Assembly: GCA_947499925.1 (NCBI GenBank)
Contig: CANMQR010000012.1
Location: 1-9,081 of the forward strand
DNA: 9,081 nucleotides
Reading direction: 5' to 3'
Source of the DNA: Neisseriaceae bacterium
GTDB taxonomy: Bacteria > Pseudomonadota > Gammaproteobacteria > Burkholderiales > UBA11063
Positions 1-6,893 of this stretch are shown in pieces. A program made the position numbers and the translations under genes. Each line of letters starts with the position of its first letter. The stretch's first letter is position 1. The notes under the pieces were generated by a model. The model searched no databases, was not told where the DNA came from, and saw only the letters and a list, made by a program, of their open reading frames with translations.

Positions 1-310
1 AAGAATCTAATTTCAATCTTTCTACAATTTCAACTAGTTTTTTTGCTTTATCATCTATCCCAGTATAAACTTCATCAATGCCAAGTTTATTAAAACGAGC
101 TTCAGTTGCTCGTGATTTCCGCCCAGAAATAACAATAAGTTTTAATCCACTACCATGGGCAATATCTATAGCCATTCCATCATAAATATTAAATTTACCA
201 AATGGTTCAATTTTATCTTCAGTAATAAATATAGAGCCGTCAGTCAATACACCATCAACGTCAGTAACTATTACTTTTATTTTTTTTGCTTTATCATATA
301 GCTTTGTCAT
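1..310 (-). CDS. kdsC: 3-deoxy-D-manno-octulosonate 8-phosphate (KDO-8-P) phosphatase, C-terminus cut by window edge
   Basis: KdsC is a HAD-superfamily phosphatase that removes phosphate from KDO-8-phosphate to give KDO for the LPS inner core; it acts in the cytoplasm. The first 103 residues are visible, out of roughly 175-180 usual for the family; the rest lies left of position 1. HAD motif I reads DVDGVLTDG (residues 17-25, nucleophile D17 and general acid/base D19), and motif II reads ISGRKS (61-66, S62). The following segment, ending LGID..YTGIDDK (77-88), matches the KdsC pattern in which a Lys follows the LGI..(V/L)Y.G segment. The ATG at 310 is 9 nt after the kdsD stop, with a purine-rich AGAGA just upstream that overlaps the end of kdsD, so it is translated from the fabI-kdsD-kdsC message. 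In many proteobacteria lptC/lptA follow kdsC; that could be checked to the left of the window. Family assignment is firm; only the missing C-terminus is unknown. Confidence 0.9.
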   Translation of the reverse strand, partial: MTKLYDKAKKIKVIVTDVDGVLTDGSIFITEDKIEPFGKFNIYDGMAIDIAHGSGLKLIVISGRKSRATEARFNKLGIDEVYTGIDDKAKKLVEIVERLKLDS

Positions 311-319
311 AATATATCT

Positions 320-1291
320 CTAAATTAATTTTGCCTGAAGCAAATCATATAAATTAAACGCACCAACAAATTGATTATTTTCATCAACTACCACAAATCC
401 AGTTATTTTATTATTTTCCATTAATTCAATAGCTTCTACAGCAAGACTACTTGACAGAATAGTTTTAGGTGATTTACTCATAATAGCTTCTGCAGTAGTT
501 GTTTGTATATTAGTTTGATTATCTATCAGGCGCCTTAAATCACCGTCAGTAACCACTCCAACAATTTTATTACTACCATCAACAACACCGGCAAACCCTA
601 AGCCTTTTTTACTTATCTCCATAACAACATCTTTTAGTGATGTGTCTGGATATACTAGAGGTAATCGTTCTCCTGTATGCATTAAATCACTAGCACGAGT
701 CAAAAGACGCCGTCCAAGAGAGCCTCCAGGATGAGACAAAGCGAAATCTTCAGGCTTAAAGCCACGAAGTGTATATAGCGATACAGCTAATGCATCCCCC
801 AATACTAAACATGCCGTTGTACTAGTAGTTGGTGCTAGACCAAGAAGACAGGCTTCTTTATCAACTTTGATATTTAATACGCAATTAGCTATTTTAGCAA
901 GGCTTGAATCTGAGTTACCAGTCATGGCTATCATTGGCACATTTCTACGTTTTACTATTGGTAGTATACCCATTAGCTCATCAGATTCACCAGAGAATGA
1001 AATAGCTATAACCACATCTTTTTCATCTATCATCCCTAAGTCACCATGAAGCGCCTCAGCAGGATGCACAAAAAAGGCTGGAGTTCCAGTTGATGCCATA
1101 GTTGCAGCTATTTTATTTCCAATATGCCCTGATTTACCCATACCTGTAACAATTATCTTACCCCTACAGTTATAAATAAGTTCTATAGCAGATACAAAAC
1201 TATCCCCAATATAACTTCTAACTTGATTTATACCAGCAATTTCATCTTCAAAAACATTTGCAGCAATTTGTAAGATATACTCTCTATCCAT
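320..1291 (-). CDS. kdsD: D-arabinose-5-phosphate isomerase (SIS domain plus CBS pair)
   Basis: This enzyme interconverts D-ribulose-5-phosphate and D-arabinose-5-phosphate, the first committed step towards KDO for LPS. The 323-residue protein has the full family layout: an N-terminal SIS sugar-isomerase domain (about 35-180) and two C-terminal CBS repeats (about 203-260 and 269-320). The SIS signature GMGKSGHIGNK starts at residue 50, and HPAEALHGDLGM follows at 76-87. K53, H82, E105 and H187 (in SHPGG) line up with the catalytic K59, H88, E111 and H193 of E. coli KdsD at a constant offset of six. The ATG at 1291 lies only 3 nt past the fabI stop (TAA-CTA-ATG), with AAGG about 8 nt upstream inside fabI, so translation is coupled to fabI. 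KpsF/GutQ paralogues share this architecture, but the neighbouring kdsC supports the LPS paralogue. Nothing is truncated or missing. Confidence 0.94.
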   Translation of the reverse strand: MDREYILQIAANVFEDEIAGINQVRSYIGDSFVSAIELIYNCRGKIIVTGMGKSGHIGNKIAATMASTGTPAFFVHPAEALHGDLGMIDEKDVVIAISFSGESDELMGILPIVKRRNVPMIAMTGNSDSSLAKIANCVLNIKVDKEACLLGLAPTTSTTACLVLGDALAVSLYTLRGFKPEDFALSHPGGSLGRRLLTRASDLMHTGERLPLVYPDTSLKDVVMEISKKGLGFAGVVDGSNKIVGVVTDGDLRRLIDNQTNIQTTTAEAIMSKSPKTILSSSLAVEAIELMENNKITGFVVVDENNQFVGAFNLYDLLQAKLI

Positions 1292-1294
1292 TAG

Positions 1295-2080
1295 TTAGCC
1301 TTGCATTCCTGAAGCTGTAATATTATATCCAGCATCAACATAAATTATTTCACCAGTAATACCACTTGCTAGTTGTGAGAATAAAAATGCCGCTGTATTA
1401 CCAACTTCGTCAATAGTAACATTACGTCTAAGTGGGGCGTTACTTGCCACATGATCCAAGATCTTAGAAAATCCAGCAATACCACTAGCTGCTAGAGTTT
1501 TGATTGGCCCAGCTGATATCGAATTTACCCGAATACCATCCACACCTAAATAAAACGCCATATAACGCATTGTTGCATCAAGCGCAGCTTTTGCAACACC
1601 AGCCATATTATAATTTGGTAATACACGTTCACCACCTAAGTATGTTAGACAAATTAGGGATGAATTACGCCCTTTCATCATAGGACGCGCAGCTTTAGCT
1701 AAAGCACTAAAACTATAAGCACTAATATCATTTGAAGTACTAAAGCATTCACGAGATACATTGTCTACAAAGTCTCCGCTTAAGCCTTCTTTGGGCGTAT
1801 AGGCAAGACTATGTAATACACCATCAACACCATCCCAATGTTTTTTTAGTTCAGTAAAAACACCTTCAATTTGTGCATCATCAGTAACATCACAAGGTAT
1901 TATAATATCAGTGCCAAATTCTTCAGCAAATCCCTTAGCTCTGTCTAAAAAACGCTCAGTTTGATAAGTGATTGCAATCTCAGCACCTTGTGACCTACAT
2001 GCTTTTGCAACTCCATAAGCTATTGAACGATTTGACAATAACCCCGTGATAAGTATTTTCTTTCCTGTTAGTAAACCCAT
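1295..2080 (-). CDS. fabI: enoyl-[acyl-carrier-protein] reductase (NADH), FabI
   Basis: FabI reduces trans-2-enoyl-ACP to acyl-ACP with NADH, the last step of each cycle of type II fatty acid synthesis in the cytoplasm, and is the target of triclosan. With the ATG at 2080 as start the protein has 261 residues, close to the usual 258-262. The Rossmann glycine motif with the FabI-type insertion is GLLSNRSIAYG (13-23). CDV at 63-65 is the adenine-binding segment. The catalytic triad is Y147, Y157 and K164 (YLGGERVLPNYNMAGVAK), the FabI Y-x9-Y-x6-K spacing. SAGPIKTLAASGI (189-201) is the substrate/cofactor loop. The residue equivalent to E. coli G93 is Ala (HSLAY, A93), a natural variant as I recall it from other FabI proteins. 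A GTG at 2089 would add three residues, but it overlaps the ribosome-binding GGAG, so I reject it. This is the first gene of an operon with kdsD and kdsC. Confidence 0.95.
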   Translation of the reverse strand: MGLLTGKKILITGLLSNRSIAYGVAKACRSQGAEIAITYQTERFLDRAKGFAEEFGTDIIIPCDVTDDAQIEGVFTELKKHWDGVDGVLHSLAYTPKEGLSGDFVDNVSRECFSTSNDISAYSFSALAKAARPMMKGRNSSLICLTYLGGERVLPNYNMAGVAKAALDATMRYMAFYLGVDGIRVNSISAGPIKTLAASGIAGFSKILDHVASNAPLRRNVTIDEVGNTAAFLFSQLASGITGEIIYVDAGYNITASGMQG

Positions 2081-2088
2081 TAGCTTCA

Positions 2089-2092
2089 CTCC
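2089..2092 (-). promoter_or_regulatory. ribosome binding site GGAG that sets the fabI start
   Basis: On the minus strand the sequence reads GGAG, 8 nt, then ATG (2080). That is ideal Shine-Dalgarno spacing for the ATG. The upstream in-frame GTG shares its first G with the GGAG itself and so could not be served by it. Confidence 0.75.
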
Positions 2093-2115
2093 ATAAAAAT
2101 TATTTATATTGCTAG

Positions 2116-2124
2116 ATTATAGCA
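2116..2124 (-). promoter_or_regulatory. extended -10 promoter for fabI-kdsD-kdsC
   Basis: The minus strand reads TGC-TATAAT, a perfect sigma70 -10 hexamer with the TGn extension. No -35 box sits at 16-18 bp; TTGAAT (2142-2147) is 20 bp away, too far to be convincing. Extended -10 promoters can work with a poor -35. Transcription would begin near 2109, giving a leader of about 28 nt before the ATG at 2080. This is inferred from motif match and position only. Confidence 0.6.
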
Positions 2125-2184
2125 TAACTTTTACTTTTTATATTCAAATAGCACTATACATTCCGTCAATTTTGATAGAAGAAA

Positions 2185-2221
2185 CTCAAAAATTAATCCA
2201 AATTGGATAAATAAATTTGAG
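2185..2221. repeat. nested inverted repeat upstream of fabI
   Basis: The outer arms CTCAAA (2185-2190) and TTTGAG (2216-2221) flank a perfect inner palindrome ATCCAAATTGGAT (2196-2208, centred on A2202). The AT-rich bases between outer and inner arms (5 on the left, 7 on the right) do not pair cleanly. It lies about 75-110 bp upstream of the predicted fabI transcription start, where an operator could sit. No T-tract follows in either direction that would make it a clear terminator. Function is unknown; in an AT-rich spacer part of this symmetry could be chance. Confidence 0.45.
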
Positions 2222-2478
2222 GTGCAGCAAACTAATTATGCTTTGATAATTCACAACAATAACATGATTTCTTAAGATTTTAACCATCTGATTTACCTCT
2301 ATTTAATCACAAACAACCATAACAACTTTCACACATCATAACACTTTAAATTTCACACTGAGTATCACTCTTTATAGCACCACCACCAAAATTTGGGTAT
2401 GCTAGTTTCACCTATCCAAGATAGAATCGCTTCTGAAAAAATTTAAAGGAAGCTTTTAAAAAAAGCAAAAAAACCTGC

Positions 2479-2506
2479 TTGGCAAAAACACTTTAAATAT
2501 TATCAT
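2479..2506 (+). promoter_or_regulatory. sigma70-type promoter for the unknown gene at 2566
   Basis: TTGGCA (2479-2484, 5 of 6 matches to TTGACA) and TATCAT (2501-2506, 5 of 6 to TATAAT) are separated by 16 bp. A-tracts at about 2435-2475 lie directly upstream of the -35 and could serve as an UP element. The start of transcription would fall near 2513, about 50 nt before the ATG. No alternative of equal quality was seen nearby. Confidence 0.45.
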
Positions 2507-2565
2507 CCACTTACTAAAATACAGGATACTACTAAATAACTAAATAATAAATGGGGAATGTATAA

Positions 2566-3318
2566 ATGACTACTAAATTTCAAGTTTCGCACTGTAAATT
2601 AGATTTAACTGCTAATATTATTGATTATAATGATAATTTTAGCAAGTTATTTAGCACCAAAGAAGAAATCCCACTTACATTTAGAGAAGCATTTAGTCTA
2701 AGCCCTAGATTTTTAGATGACATAGAATATGGTGAAACAAAATCTTTTATATTCTTTTGTAATTCTAAAATAAATAATGCCCCAAAAAATAATTCATTAT
2801 TACTTATGTATATAGCTGTAGAAAAAAACCAAAATAATTATAGTATTAAAATAACTAATTGGTTAAACTGGCTTCATAATATCAGCGGTTCTTTTGAAAA
2901 AGCCTATTCACTAATTAGCGAATTTAATAATTACACTCAACAAAGCGACTTTAACACTGTATCAGATGCTGCATCTTACAAAGCTCTACAACCACTACTT
3001 ACATACTCACCAAATAAATCAAGCGACAATATTCGCCAATTATCTTTGTATGAAATTATGCGAGTTTTTATCACTCTAGGAGAGCTAAATTACTCTCGTG
3101 ACTATACAAGAAATGTGTATAATAGCATACAGACTAATCTTAAAACAGAATATGAAATTGATAATATTGATATTGCTGATCTATTTAGAACTGATAATAT
3201 CGTAAATATAAAATTTAATGATGAAATTCATATTCCATATACCACCTTAGTTAGAAACATGGTTGCTCCAATTGAACATGATTCATTTTTACTATCAATA
3301 ATTAATTCTGTTCATTAA
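2566..3318 (+). CDS. protein of unknown function, possible N-terminal PAS-like fold
   Basis: I do not recognise this 250-residue protein. It has a good ribosome binding site (GGGGA, 2553-2557, 8 nt before the ATG) and a plausible promoter, so it is probably expressed. There is no signal peptide or transmembrane segment; it should be cytoplasmic. Residues 8-35 (CKLDLTANIIDYNDNFSKLF) resemble the start of a PAS domain, where a D-x-x-x-x-I-x-x-x-N-x-x-F pattern is common, and YSIKITNWLNWLHN (92-105) could be the closing strand. This is a weak pattern resemblance only. The C-terminal half (about 110-250) looks mainly helical (SLYEIMRVFITLGELN, 164-179) with no motif I know; no kinase, GGDEF, EAL or HTH signature follows. 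Asn is unusually abundant (about 29 of 250), and the gene is more AT-rich than its neighbours, which could reflect low constraint or transfer. It stands alone, 99 bp before pgl and divergent from fabI, so context gives no function. Confidence 0.75.
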   Translation: MTTKFQVSHCKLDLTANIIDYNDNFSKLFSTKEEIPLTFREAFSLSPRFLDDIEYGETKSFIFFCNSKINNAPKNNSLLLMYIAVEKNQNNYSIKITNWLNWLHNISGSFEKAYSLISEFNNYTQQSDFNTVSDAASYKALQPLLTYSPNKSSDNIRQLSLYEIMRVFITLGELNYSRDYTRNVYNSIQTNLKTEYEIDNIDIADLFRTDNIVNIKFNDEIHIPYTTLVRNMVAPIEHDSFLLSIINSVH

Positions 3319-3417
3319 AATCTTTATTATATTGCATTGTAGCAAAATTTTACTGGGCTGTTACAGTGATTTTAGTGTAGAATAATTATCTTAGGTCAAT
3401 AACAATAAGGTTTTTAT

Positions 3418-4086
3418 ATGAATCTACAAACTTTCACATCTAGCTCTTCGCAAGTTAAAGCAATTTTTGACAGTATCGTACTAAACATTAAAGAACTTCT
3501 CAAAAACAAACAAAATATCCTTATTGCCATCTCTGGTGGACGTAGCCCAATACCATTACTTGAAAAACTGAGCCTTGCAGAACTTGACTTCTCCAGAATA
3601 ACCTTCACTTTAGTAGACGAACGAATCGTAGCATCTGATAATAAAGACAGCAATGAACATCTACTTAAAACTTATTTACTAAAAAACAACGCCAAAAATG
3701 CGAAATTTCTTGGATTAGTTAATCCAGACTTAAACCATGACAAGGCACTAACAAATGCAAATAATAAAATTTCTCACATAGATTTAGCTATTCTAGGTAT
3801 GGGTGAAGATGGACATACAGCATCTATCTTTCCCTGCTCAAAAGAATTAAATAAAGCACTACATGATGATTCTAATTACGTAATTACTAATCCAACAACA
3901 GCTTCGTACAGTCGAATTAGTTTAACCTTAAATGCTCTAACTAATATTCCAGTATTAATCTTAAGTATAAATGGTGAGACTAAGCTTAAAATATTAAAAG
4001 TGGCTAATAAGGGTGACAATCTTAACTACCCTATAAGTTATGTTTTAAGCCGTAGACCAGATACACAAATTTTTTGGTATGAATAG
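3418..4086 (+). CDS. pgl: 6-phosphogluconolactonase (SOL/DevB type)
   Basis: Pgl hydrolyses 6-phospho-D-glucono-1,5-lactone to 6-phosphogluconate, between glucose-6-phosphate dehydrogenase and either the oxidative pentose phosphate or Entner-Doudoroff branch, in the cytoplasm. At 222 residues it is close to the usual 225-240. The family motifs are present in order: ISGGRSPIPLLEKL (38-51, phosphate-binding loop), LVDERIV (65-71) with N79 and H81 a little later, and LGMGEDGHTASIFP (126-139, carrying the catalytic His). A further conserved stretch is RISLTLNAL (166-174). This is the glucosamine-6-phosphate isomerase-like fold, but the GEDGHTAS motif and the glk neighbour indicate lactonase, not NagB. 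AAGG (3407-3410) sits 7 nt before the ATG. The gene overlaps glk by 8 nt, so the two should share one message. No zwf or edd is visible in the window. Confidence 0.92.
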   Translation: MNLQTFTSSSSQVKAIFDSIVLNIKELLKNKQNILIAISGGRSPIPLLEKLSLAELDFSRITFTLVDERIVASDNKDSNEHLLKTYLLKNNAKNAKFLGLVNPDLNHDKALTNANNKISHIDLAILGMGEDGHTASIFPCSKELNKALHDDSNYVITNPTTASYSRISLTLNALTNIPVLILSINGETKLKILKVANKGDNLNYPISYVLSRRPDTQIFWYE

Positions 4087-5089
4087 AAAGAAAAATATGA
4101 CTGTAAAATCATTCCCTCGTCTAATTGCCGATATTGGCGGCACTAATGCACGATTTAGCATCGAAATTAGTCCATATAAATATGAATCAACAATGGTTTT
4201 GGAGTGTAAAAAGTTTAAGACATTAGCCATGGCTGTCATCGAGTATCTTACATCAGTTAATATGATAGGTAAAGTACATCATGCAGCACTTGCATTACCT
4301 ACACCTGAAATCGACGATACATTATTTATGGTAAATAGTCCATGGCATGGGCAATCGATGTCCAAAACAAAAAAAGAAACTGGATTAGACAGTATATTAT
4401 TTTTAAATGATTTTCATGCTCTAGCACTCTCAATACCTCATATTAGTAAAGATCACCTTATTAGAATAGGTGGTACAGACGAACCAGACCCCAGTAAACC
4501 AATGGCAATTATTGGGCCAGGAACTGGGCTTGGTATGGCAACATTAATTAAACATCCAATTGAAGGCTATTTTTCAATACCTGCTGAAGGTGGACGTTCT
4601 AGTTTCCCCGCAGTAAACCAAGAAGAGGTGGAATTATGGACATTTCTACATAAACGCTTTAATCACGTATCGGCTGAACGCTTTCTATCAGGCCCTGGCT
4701 TACAATTAATTTATGAAGCAATCTGTGAATTTAAACGTATAAATATAAAAAGCATCCCACAACCATCAGAAATTACTGAATTAGGTCAAAAAGGTAATTT
4801 GGTATGTACTAGGACTTTAGAAATTTTCTGTCGCATCTTAGGGACTATTGCATCCAATCATGCGGTAATGATAAACGCGTTTGGTGGTGTATATATTGGT
4901 GGTGGAATAATACCTAAAATTTTAGATTTCTTCATCGCATCAGACTTTAGGTCGCGCTTTGAAAGTAAAGGTCGCTATCGTCCATTTTTAACTAAAATGC
5001 CGGTTTTTGTAATTACCGACCAATTCCCAGCATTTTTAGGTGCAAGTTATGCTCTTGATGTATATCTAAATAAAGGCTATATACCATAA
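4079..5089 (+). CDS. glk: glucokinase (bacterial Glk family) with His-to-Arg change in the EGGH motif
   Basis: Glk phosphorylates glucose with ATP to glucose-6-phosphate in the cytoplasm, supplying the pathway that includes Pgl. The 336 residues show ADIGGTNARF (17-26, phosphate-binding), FLND (108-111, with N110 and catalytic base D111), IGPGTGLG (145-152), AEGG (169-172, E170), HVSAERFLSGPG (196-207, E200) and GGVYIGGGIIPK (269-280). These match E. coli N99, D100, E157 and E187. Where E. coli has H160 (EGGH), this protein has R173 (EGGRSS), encoded by CGT at 4595-4597, one base from a His codon. Activity may be altered or kept by compensation. The ATG at 4079 overlaps the pgl stop (ATGAATAG), a geometry that suits coupled re-initiation. 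An ATG at 4097, giving 330 residues, is an equally possible start; neither has a strong Shine-Dalgarno. The gene ends 17 bp before a stem-loop terminator. Confidence 0.9.
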   Translation: MNRKKNMTVKSFPRLIADIGGTNARFSIEISPYKYESTMVLECKKFKTLAMAVIEYLTSVNMIGKVHHAALALPTPEIDDTLFMVNSPWHGQSMSKTKKETGLDSILFLNDFHALALSIPHISKDHLIRIGGTDEPDPSKPMAIIGPGTGLGMATLIKHPIEGYFSIPAEGGRSSFPAVNQEEVELWTFLHKRFNHVSAERFLSGPGLQLIYEAICEFKRINIKSIPQPSEITELGQKGNLVCTRTLEIFCRILGTIASNHAVMINAFGGVYIGGGIIPKILDFFIASDFRSRFESKGRYRPFLTKMPVFVITDQFPAFLGASYALDVYLNKGYIP

Positions 5090-5106
5090 CATAATATATC
5101 TACAAA

Positions 5107-5138
5107 TTGCTAGTAGCATATATGTAGGCTGCTAGCAA
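5107..5138. terminator. stem-loop between convergent glk and kdpA, probable bidirectional terminator
   Basis: TTGCTAGTAGC (5107-5117) pairs with GCTGCTAGCAA (5128-5138) around a 10-nt loop, giving an 11-bp stem with a single G-U wobble. It occupies nearly the whole 52-bp gap between the glk stop and the kdpA stop. The T-tails are short and imperfect (AGTTTACTT in the glk direction, TTTGTAG in the kdp direction), so efficiency as an intrinsic terminator is uncertain, but position and symmetry suit a shared terminator. Confidence 0.55.
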
Positions 5139-5141
5139 AGT

Positions 5142-6884
5142 TTACTTAAATAAAATCAAATGTTCTACTATTGGCCCTAGAGCTAGTGCTGGCACATAAG
5201 TTAGAGCGCCAACAATTATTATAACTCCAATCAAAATTCCACTAAATAATAGACCATGAGTTGGCATAGTTCCACTTGTTACATTTAAGCGTTTTTTGGT
5301 AGCCAAACTTCCAGCAATTGCTAATATTGGAATTATCACTCCATAGCGTCCAACAAAAATCGTAAAACCAAGCATTAAATTATAATACGGGGTATTAGCA
5401 TTTAAACCAGCAAATGCACTGCCGTTATTATTCGCAGCTGATGTAAAAGCGTAAAGCACTTCTGACAATCCATGAGCGCTTGGATTACTCATTCCAGCTA
5501 ACCCAGGAGCAATTACAACAGATATAGCCGTACCCAGTAAAACTAATAATGGCACTACCAAAATTACCAATGCTACCATTTTCATTTCAAAACTTTCAAT
5601 TTTCTTACCCAAATATTCTGGAGTTCTACCTATCATAAGCCCAGCTATAAAAACAGACAGAACTGCAAATATAAGCATTCCATATAAGCCACTACCTACA
5701 CCACCATAGATTACTTCTGATAACTGCATTAAAAACAATGGAACCAAACCACCCAATGGCATTAAAGAATCATGCATAGCATTAACCGCTCCACAAGAAG
5801 CAGCTGTAGTAACAGCAGCAAATAAACCAGACCCAAAGACACCAAAGCGTACTTCTTTGCCCTCCATATTGCCACCACTTTGAAGTAAATTCATGAACCC
5901 ATCAATTGAGAGGTGATTAAATGCTGGATTTCCATTAAATTCAGCAAGCATAACCCCAATAGCCAAAATAATAAATACTATTGTCATTACTGCATATAAA
6001 GTATATCCTTGACGCTTATCCCCAACCATTCGACCAAAAGCAAAACATAAGCTACCAGGAATTAATAAAATAGCAAGCATCTCAAGCCAATTTGAAATAG
6101 CATTTGGATTTTCATAAGGATGTGCTGAATTAGCATTAAAAAACCCACCACCATTAGTACCTACCATTTTAATTGCTTCTTGTGAGGCAACTGGCCCCAT
6201 AGGTATTGTTTGGGTGGTATAAATCTTAGTTGTTACTTTACCATCAACTGTTGTAGATACTATTTGTGGATTAATTAATTGTACATCTTGATAATTCTTA
6301 AAATTTTGTGGAACACCAAGTTTTACCAAACCAAAGCCTAAAACCAATGATAATGGGAGTAATATATATAAGGTAGATTTTACTAAATCTTGCCATACAT
6401 TACCTATAGTACCTTTTTCTACAGCTACAAACCCACGAATTAAAGCAATTAGAACTGCTATCCCAGTTGCTGCAGATAAGAAATTTTGTACTGCTAATGC
6501 TAACATTTGAGTCAAATAACTAAGAGTTGCCTCCGGAGTATATGATTGCCAATTTGTATTACTTACAAAACTAATCGCTGTATTTAGAGCTAAATCTAGA
6601 GTTGTTGCACCTAAATGCTGAGGGTTTAATGGTAAAGCACCCTGAATTAGCTGAAATATAAATACAAATATTATACCTATGATATTAAATAACATGATGC
6701 CTGTAGCATATTGCCCCCATTTCATTTCACCTGTATTACCAATTAATTTATATAATGGACGTTCAATAAAAGACAAATAACCAATATTCCCATTAAATAC
6801 AAGAGCGATGTAGCACCCAAGTACTATAGATATTATAGTTAATACCACAATAAAAAGTGCTAAATCAATATAAGCTATAATCAT
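5142..6884 (-). CDS. kdpA: potassium-transporting ATPase, K+-binding subunit KdpA
   Basis: KdpA is the channel-like subunit of the high-affinity K+ pump KdpFABC in the inner membrane. The 580-residue protein is strongly hydrophobic with about ten membrane spans. It shows all four selectivity-filter repeats: SNTNWQSY (108-115), [12 protein letters not shown] (242-253), [15 protein letters not shown] (359-373) and [13 protein letters not shown] (482-494). [10 protein letters not shown] (230-239) and [17 protein letters not shown] (414-430) are further family blocks. It is about 20 residues longer than E. coli KdpA (557); much of the excess lies in the loop between QNF (193-195) and PMGPVASQ (228-235), which carries an extra [21 protein letters not shown] stretch. 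AAGG overlaps the kdpF stop codon and lies 7 nt before the ATG at 6884. KdpA is the last gene of the operon in this window, unlike the common order in which it precedes kdpB. Confidence 0.96.
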   Translation of the reverse strand: MIIAYIDLALFIVVLTIISIVLGCYIALVFNGNIGYLSFIERPLYKLIGNTGEMKWGQYATGIMLFNIIGIIFVFIFQLIQGALPLNPQHLGATTLDLALNTAISFVSNTNWQSYTPEATLSYLTQMLALAVQNFLSAATGIAVLIALIRGFVAVEKGTIGNVWQDLVKSTLYILLPLSLVLGFGLVKLGVPQNFKNYQDVQLINPQIVSTTVDGKVTTKIYTTQTIPMGPVASQEAIKMVGTNGGGFFNANSAHPYENPNAISNWLEMLAILLIPGSLCFAFGRMVGDKRQGYTLYAVMTIVFIILAIGVMLAEFNGNPAFNHLSIDGFMNLLQSGGNMEGKEVRFGVFGSGLFAAVTTAASCGAVNAMHDSLMPLGGLVPLFLMQLSEVIYGGVGSGLYGMLIFAVLSVFIAGLMIGRTPEYLGKKIESFEMKMVALVILVVPLLVLLGTAISVVIAPGLAGMSNPSAHGLSEVLYAFTSAANNNGSAFAGLNANTPYYNLMLGFTIFVGRYGVIIPILAIAGSLATKKRLNVTSGTMPTHGLLFSGILIGVIIIVGALTYVPALALGPIVEHLILFK

Positions 6885-6893
6885 TTTTAGACC

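Larger units (their letters stand above)
2093..2565. other. gene-free divergent intergenic region between fabI and the unknown gene
   Basis: I find no convincing gene in these roughly 470 bp. The longest ATG-started frame that I traced (2399, plus strand) has about 15 codons and no ribosome binding site; a Cys-containing minus-strand frame from 2339 has 10. The region holds the fabI promoter at its left end, a nested inverted repeat (2185-2221), a small AT hairpin (AATTAT/ATAATT, 2234-2251), a 69-nt run with no G on the plus strand (2291-2359), a CCAAAATTTGG palindrome (2386-2396), A-tracts (about 2435-2475), and the likely promoter of the downstream gene. It is long for a divergent promoter region in so compact a neighbourhood, so an unannotated small RNA or a decayed gene is possible but not shown. 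Confidence 0.6.

Noticed and set aside
867..1049. 60-codon plus-strand frame inside kdsD
   Set aside because: It is antisense to the conserved SIS domain coding sequence of kdsD, with no ribosome binding site or recognisable protein.
2399..2446. 15-codon frame MLVSPIQDRIASEKI in the spacer
   Set aside because: It has no ribosome binding site, and its short length is expected by chance.
2452..2466. GCTTTT-AAA-AAAAGC hairpin as a terminator
   Set aside because: No T-tract follows on the plus strand and no gene ends nearby on either strand; it is more likely part of the A-tracts upstream of the 2479 promoter.
2341..2498. 11-bp direct repeat ACACTTTAAAT (2341-2351 and 2488-2498)
   Set aside because: It is too short and AT-rich to stand out in this region; no associated duplication or element ends.
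3378..3383. TAGAAT as a -10 box for pgl
   Set aside because: The hexamer is good, but no acceptable -35 or TGn extension accompanies it; I could not support a promoter feature here, although pgl probably has one in 3319-3400.
3414..3653. 79-codon minus-strand frame opposite the start of pgl
   Set aside because: It is a shadow of pgl; the protein is low-complexity Ser/Leu-rich and pgl is clearly the real gene.
4045..4239. 64-codon minus-strand frame across the pgl-glk junction
   Set aside because: It is antisense to two conserved coding sequences, with no expression signal.
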